Positions 61,886-64,000 of a stretch of DNA of 64,000 nt are shown piece by piece. Where the stretch lies: contig CAWFXC010000001.1 of NCBI GenBank assembly GCA_963819735.1, forward strand, positions 124,001 through 188,000, read 5' to 3'. The notes beneath the pieces were generated by a model. That model was given only the letters and a program-made list of their open reading frames with translations, was not told where the DNA came from and did no database searches. The first letter of the stretch is position 1; each line of letters opens with the position of its first letter. A program made the translations under genes and the position numbers. Source of the stretch: CAWFXC01 sp963819735 (lineage in GTDB: Bacteria > Actinomycetota > Acidimicrobiia > IMCC26256 > DASPTH01).

Positions 61886-61965
61886 AGCGACGACGCTGCC
61901 CTTCACCCCGGCGCGAGAGTGGTCGCTGACGATCTGCGCGCACACGTGGGCGAAGGGAGCAGCTG

Positions 61966-62382
61966 ATGACCGGCGTACCCGTGGCGGAGGGCATCTTCAC
62001 GTGGCCTGCCGACGAGCCTCAGCTGATCGGGAGTCGCTGTACCGAGTGCGGCATCGTCACCTTCCCCGCGCAGGACTCGTGCCCGCGCTGCGCGTCGATG
62101 GCGATGGAGGAGCACCTGCTCGACCGCCGCGGTCGATTGTGGGCGTGGACCACGCAAGGCTTCCCCCCGCCCCCGCCGTATGCCGGAGCCGCGGGCAAGG
62201 ACTTCGTGCCGTTCGGGGTGGGCTTCGTGGAGCTCGGCGACGTGAAGGTGGAGGCGCACCTCACGTCGGCGGACCCGGAGGTGCTGACCACCGGGATGGA
62301 GATGGAACTGGTCGTGGTGCCGTTCCGCACCGACGACGACGGCAACGAGGTCGTGACGTTTGCGTTCCGGCCCGTGGGTTGA
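61966..62382 (+). CDS. DUF35/OB-fold zinc-ribbon acyl-CoA-associated protein
   Basis: A 138-residue protein with an N-terminal zinc ribbon (Cys25/Cys28 in RCTECGIV, Cys39/Cys42 in DSCPRCAS) and an OB fold with a Gly/Pro loop (GFPPPPPYAG). Such DUF35 proteins act as obligatory partners of thiolase-fold enzymes (for example ChsH2 with Ltp2 in steroid side-chain cleavage). Downstream by 11 bases is a thiolase-fold gene. AAGGGAGCAGCTG precedes the ATG. Confidence 0.9.
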   Translation: MTGVPVAEGIFTWPADEPQLIGSRCTECGIVTFPAQDSCPRCASMAMEEHLLDRRGRLWAWTTQGFPPPPPYAGAAGKDFVPFGVGFVELGDVKVEAHLTSADPEVLTTGMEMELVVVPFRTDDDGNEVVTFAFRPVG

Positions 62383-62393
62383 GGGAGCAGGTC

Positions 62394-63542
62394 ATGGCGA
62401 TGGATGTCGCGGTCGTGGGTGTGGGGCTGCATCCGTTCGGGCGGTTCCCCGGCGTGTCGGGGATCGAGATGGGCGCGGTCGCAATGCGGCGCGCGCTCGC
62501 CGACGCCGGCGTGGCCTGGCGCGACATCGAGTTCGCGTTCGGTGGGAGCTACGAAGTCGACAACCCCGATGCGGTGGTCGCGCTGATGGGCCTCACCGGC
62601 ATCCCCTTCACCGACGTCTACAACGGCTGCGCCACCGCCGCGAGCGCGCTGACCCTCGCCGCCAACACGATCCGGCTCGGTGAGCACCGCCTGGGCATCG
62701 CGGTCGGCATGGACAAGCACCTCCCGGGCGCGTTCAGCGCGGATCCGCGGCAGTACGCCTGCCCGTCGTGGTACGGCGAAGTGGGCGAGTTCGTCACCAC
62801 GAAGTTCTTCGGCATGAAGATCAACAAGTACATGATCGACCACGGCATCTCGCACGAGACCCTCGCCAGGGTCGTGGCCAAGAACCTCCGCAATGGCGCG
62901 CTCAACGAGAACGCGTTCCGCCGCAAGCCGATGGCGGAGGAAGACATCCTCAACTCGCCGATGCTCAACTACCCCCTCACGCAGTACATGTTCTGCAGCC
63001 CCGACGAGGGTGCGGCTGCGGTGGTGCTGTGCCCGGCGGAGGACGCACACAAGTACACCGACACGCCTGTCTACCTGCGCGCCACCACCGTGCGCACCCG
63101 CCGTCTCGGCGCGTTCGAAGTGCACAGCACGTGGCTGCCCATCGAGGAGACGGTCGGACCCACCGTCGACGCGTCACGCGCCGCCTACGAGATGGCCGGC
63201 ATCGGTCCCGAAGACGTCGACGTCATCCAACTCCAGGACACCGACGCCGGCGCCGAGATCATCCACCTCGCCGAGAACGGATTCTGCGCCGACGGCGAGC
63301 AGGAGACCCTCGTGGCCGACGGCGAAACCGAGATCGGCGGCCGACTCCCCACCAACACCGACGGTGGCCTCATCGCGAACGGCGAACCGATCGGCGCGTC
63401 GGGGCTGCGCCAGGTCCACGAGATCGTCCTCCAACTGCGCGGGCATGCCGGCGACCGCCAGGTACCGGGCAACCCGAAGGTCGGCTACACCCAGCTCTAC
63501 GGCGCACCCGGCACCGCCGGTGTGTCGATCCTCACCGTCTGA
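62394..63542 (+). CDS. Thiolase-fold acyl-CoA acetyltransferase / lipid-transfer-type enzyme
   Basis: A 382-residue thiolase-superfamily protein. The N-terminal VAVVGVGLHPFGRFPG, the nucleophile-position Cys79 in YNGCATAASAL and the C-terminal GEPIGASGLRQVHEIVLQLRG (active-site His) are visible, as is the SCP-x-like layout lacking the second catalytic Cys. With the DUF35 protein it may form a retro-aldolase or thiolase complex cleaving a side-chain CoA thioester. GAGGGAGCAGGTC precedes ATG 62394. Confidence 0.9.
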   Translation: MAMDVAVVGVGLHPFGRFPGVSGIEMGAVAMRRALADAGVAWRDIEFAFGGSYEVDNPDAVVALMGLTGIPFTDVYNGCATAASALTLAANTIRLGEHRLGIAVGMDKHLPGAFSADPRQYACPSWYGEVGEFVTTKFFGMKINKYMIDHGISHETLARVVAKNLRNGALNENAFRRKPMAEEDILNSPMLNYPLTQYMFCSPDEGAAAVVLCPAEDAHKYTDTPVYLRATTVRTRRLGAFEVHSTWLPIEETVGPTVDASRAAYEMAGIGPEDVDVIQLQDTDAGAEIIHLAENGFCADGEQETLVADGETEIGGRLPTNTDGGLIANGEPIGASGLRQVHEIVLQLRGHAGDRQVPGNPKVGYTQLYGAPGTAGVSILTV

Positions 63543-63590
63543 TTCTCACCACCTGGGCCAAACGTCAGGGCGCCGCTCGTCAGATCAGGC

Positions 63591-64000
63591 TCACATCGCG
63601 GTCCGGTCGTCGACGCTGCCGTTGCCCCGGAACTGCCGGACCATGGCATCCACCGAGAACGACGCGAGCAGGACGCCGTCCTCGTCGTGCACCCGACACT
63701 CGGTGTGCGTCATACCCGCGCCGGCGAACGTCGAGAGGTGCCGGTACAGCATCCAGCGGTCGGCCCGCACGTCGGCGTGGAACGAGATGGCGATGGCGTT
63801 GATCGCGGTCGAGAGCGTGCGGTGTGCGTCTTGTTGCCCGATCCCCTCGTGGGGTCGCAACGCGGCCGCGATCGACATGTGCCCGGCGAACTGCGCGAGG
63901 AGTCCGGCGTGCAGGTACGGATCGGCGGGTACGGCGCGGAACCGAACCCATGCGTCGATGACCGGCGGACCCACCGGCGCGTTCGGGTCGTCGGTGTAGG
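63591..64000 (-). CDS. Acyl-CoA thioesterase II-like protein (runs off window)
   Basis: The C-terminal part of a TesB-type double hot-dog thioesterase. The frame is open to the window edge, reading YTDDPNAP upstream of the first in-window start, so the gene is truncated here. LHAGLLAQFAGHMSIAAALRPH, SISFHAD-type FHADVRADRWMLY and the Asp/Thr/Gln-region motif HTECRVHDEDGVLLASF are typical. Convergent with the thiolase gene. It would release CoA from acyl esters. Confidence 0.85.
   Translation of the reverse strand, partial: YTDDPNAPVGPPVIDAWVRFRAVPADPYLHAGLLAQFAGHMSIAAALRPHEGIGQQDAHRTLSTAINAIAISFHADVRADRWMLYRHLSTFAGAGMTHTECRVHDEDGVLLASFSVDAMVRQFRGNGSVDDRTAM

Noticed and set aside
1..64000. 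Prophage, insertion sequence or integrative element
   Set aside because: No integrase, transposase, terminal repeats or structural phage genes were recognised on either strand.

Overview
The window is high-GC, gene-dense, chromosomal-looking DNA. No rRNA, tRNA, phage, transposase or CRISPR signature was seen. The gene content is typical of Actinomycetota: CYP125-like P450s, CaiB-type CoA transferases, crotonase paralogues, a two-subunit acyl-CoA dehydrogenase, a DUF35/thiolase pair, an ATP-grasp/alpha-E/transglutaminase trio like Mycobacterium tuberculosis Rv2411c-Rv2409c, GTG and TTG starts, and many 1-4 bp gene overlaps. An acidimicrobial-type soil or aquatic actinobacterium, perhaps a metagenome bin, is my guess and is not proven. 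Nine apparent single-base frameshifts in eight otherwise conserved genes suggest draft-quality sequence, or less likely real decay.

Layout. 1-4187: a translationally coupled catabolic operon (GMC oxidoreductase, two enoyl-CoA hydratases, epoxide hydrolase). 4241-8617: a P450 behind a palindromic operator, a class III CoA transferase and a single-chain electron-transfer flavoprotein. 8635-12364: a coxS-coxM-coxL molybdenum hydroxylase operon with a patch of foreign-looking codon usage. 12425-16605: a short-chain dehydrogenase, then the ATP-grasp/alpha-E/transglutaminase cluster, whose ATP-grasp protein ends in eight glutamines. 16776-18228: a membrane haem protein with an anchored Ser/Thr-rich partner, and a DUF3054 protein. 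18330-25254: a sulfur block (CysQ, TauE/SafE exporter, LysR regulator, rhodanese, cysteine dioxygenase behind a cysteine-containing leader peptide, a decayed sulfotransferase and a sulfonate-type ABC importer). 25426-28729: a KdpD/KdpE-like two-component pair, an orphan PII protein lacking Tyr51 and a TMEM175-like channel.

28722-46994 is a mosaic of short operons for aromatic, steroid-like or fatty acid catabolism: three amidohydrolase-2 proteins, short-chain dehydrogenases, SnoaL-fold proteins, a TetR regulator with a palindrome, a luciferase-like monooxygenase, crotonases, a metallo-beta-lactamase-fold hydrolase and a VOC protein. A START-domain gene at 46551-46994 has a near-consensus promoter flanked by twin palindromes. 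47135-50581 holds small wall, SnoaL, zinc-binding, VOC and AraC genes.

50695-52642 is a tightly coupled alkB / ECF-sigma / ogt operon, a candidate self-contained alkylation-damage response. 53244-64000 returns to lipid or steroid catabolism: SMP-30 lactonase, two acyl-CoA synthetases, a second P450, a heteromeric acyl-CoA dehydrogenase with a crotonase, and divergently a DUF35 protein plus thiolase-fold enzyme, ending in a truncated thioesterase. The catabolic genes would activate a carboxylic acid with CoA, dehydrogenate and hydrate it, and cleave it by a thiolase or aldolase step, with electrons leaving through flavoproteins. The substrate cannot be named from sequence.
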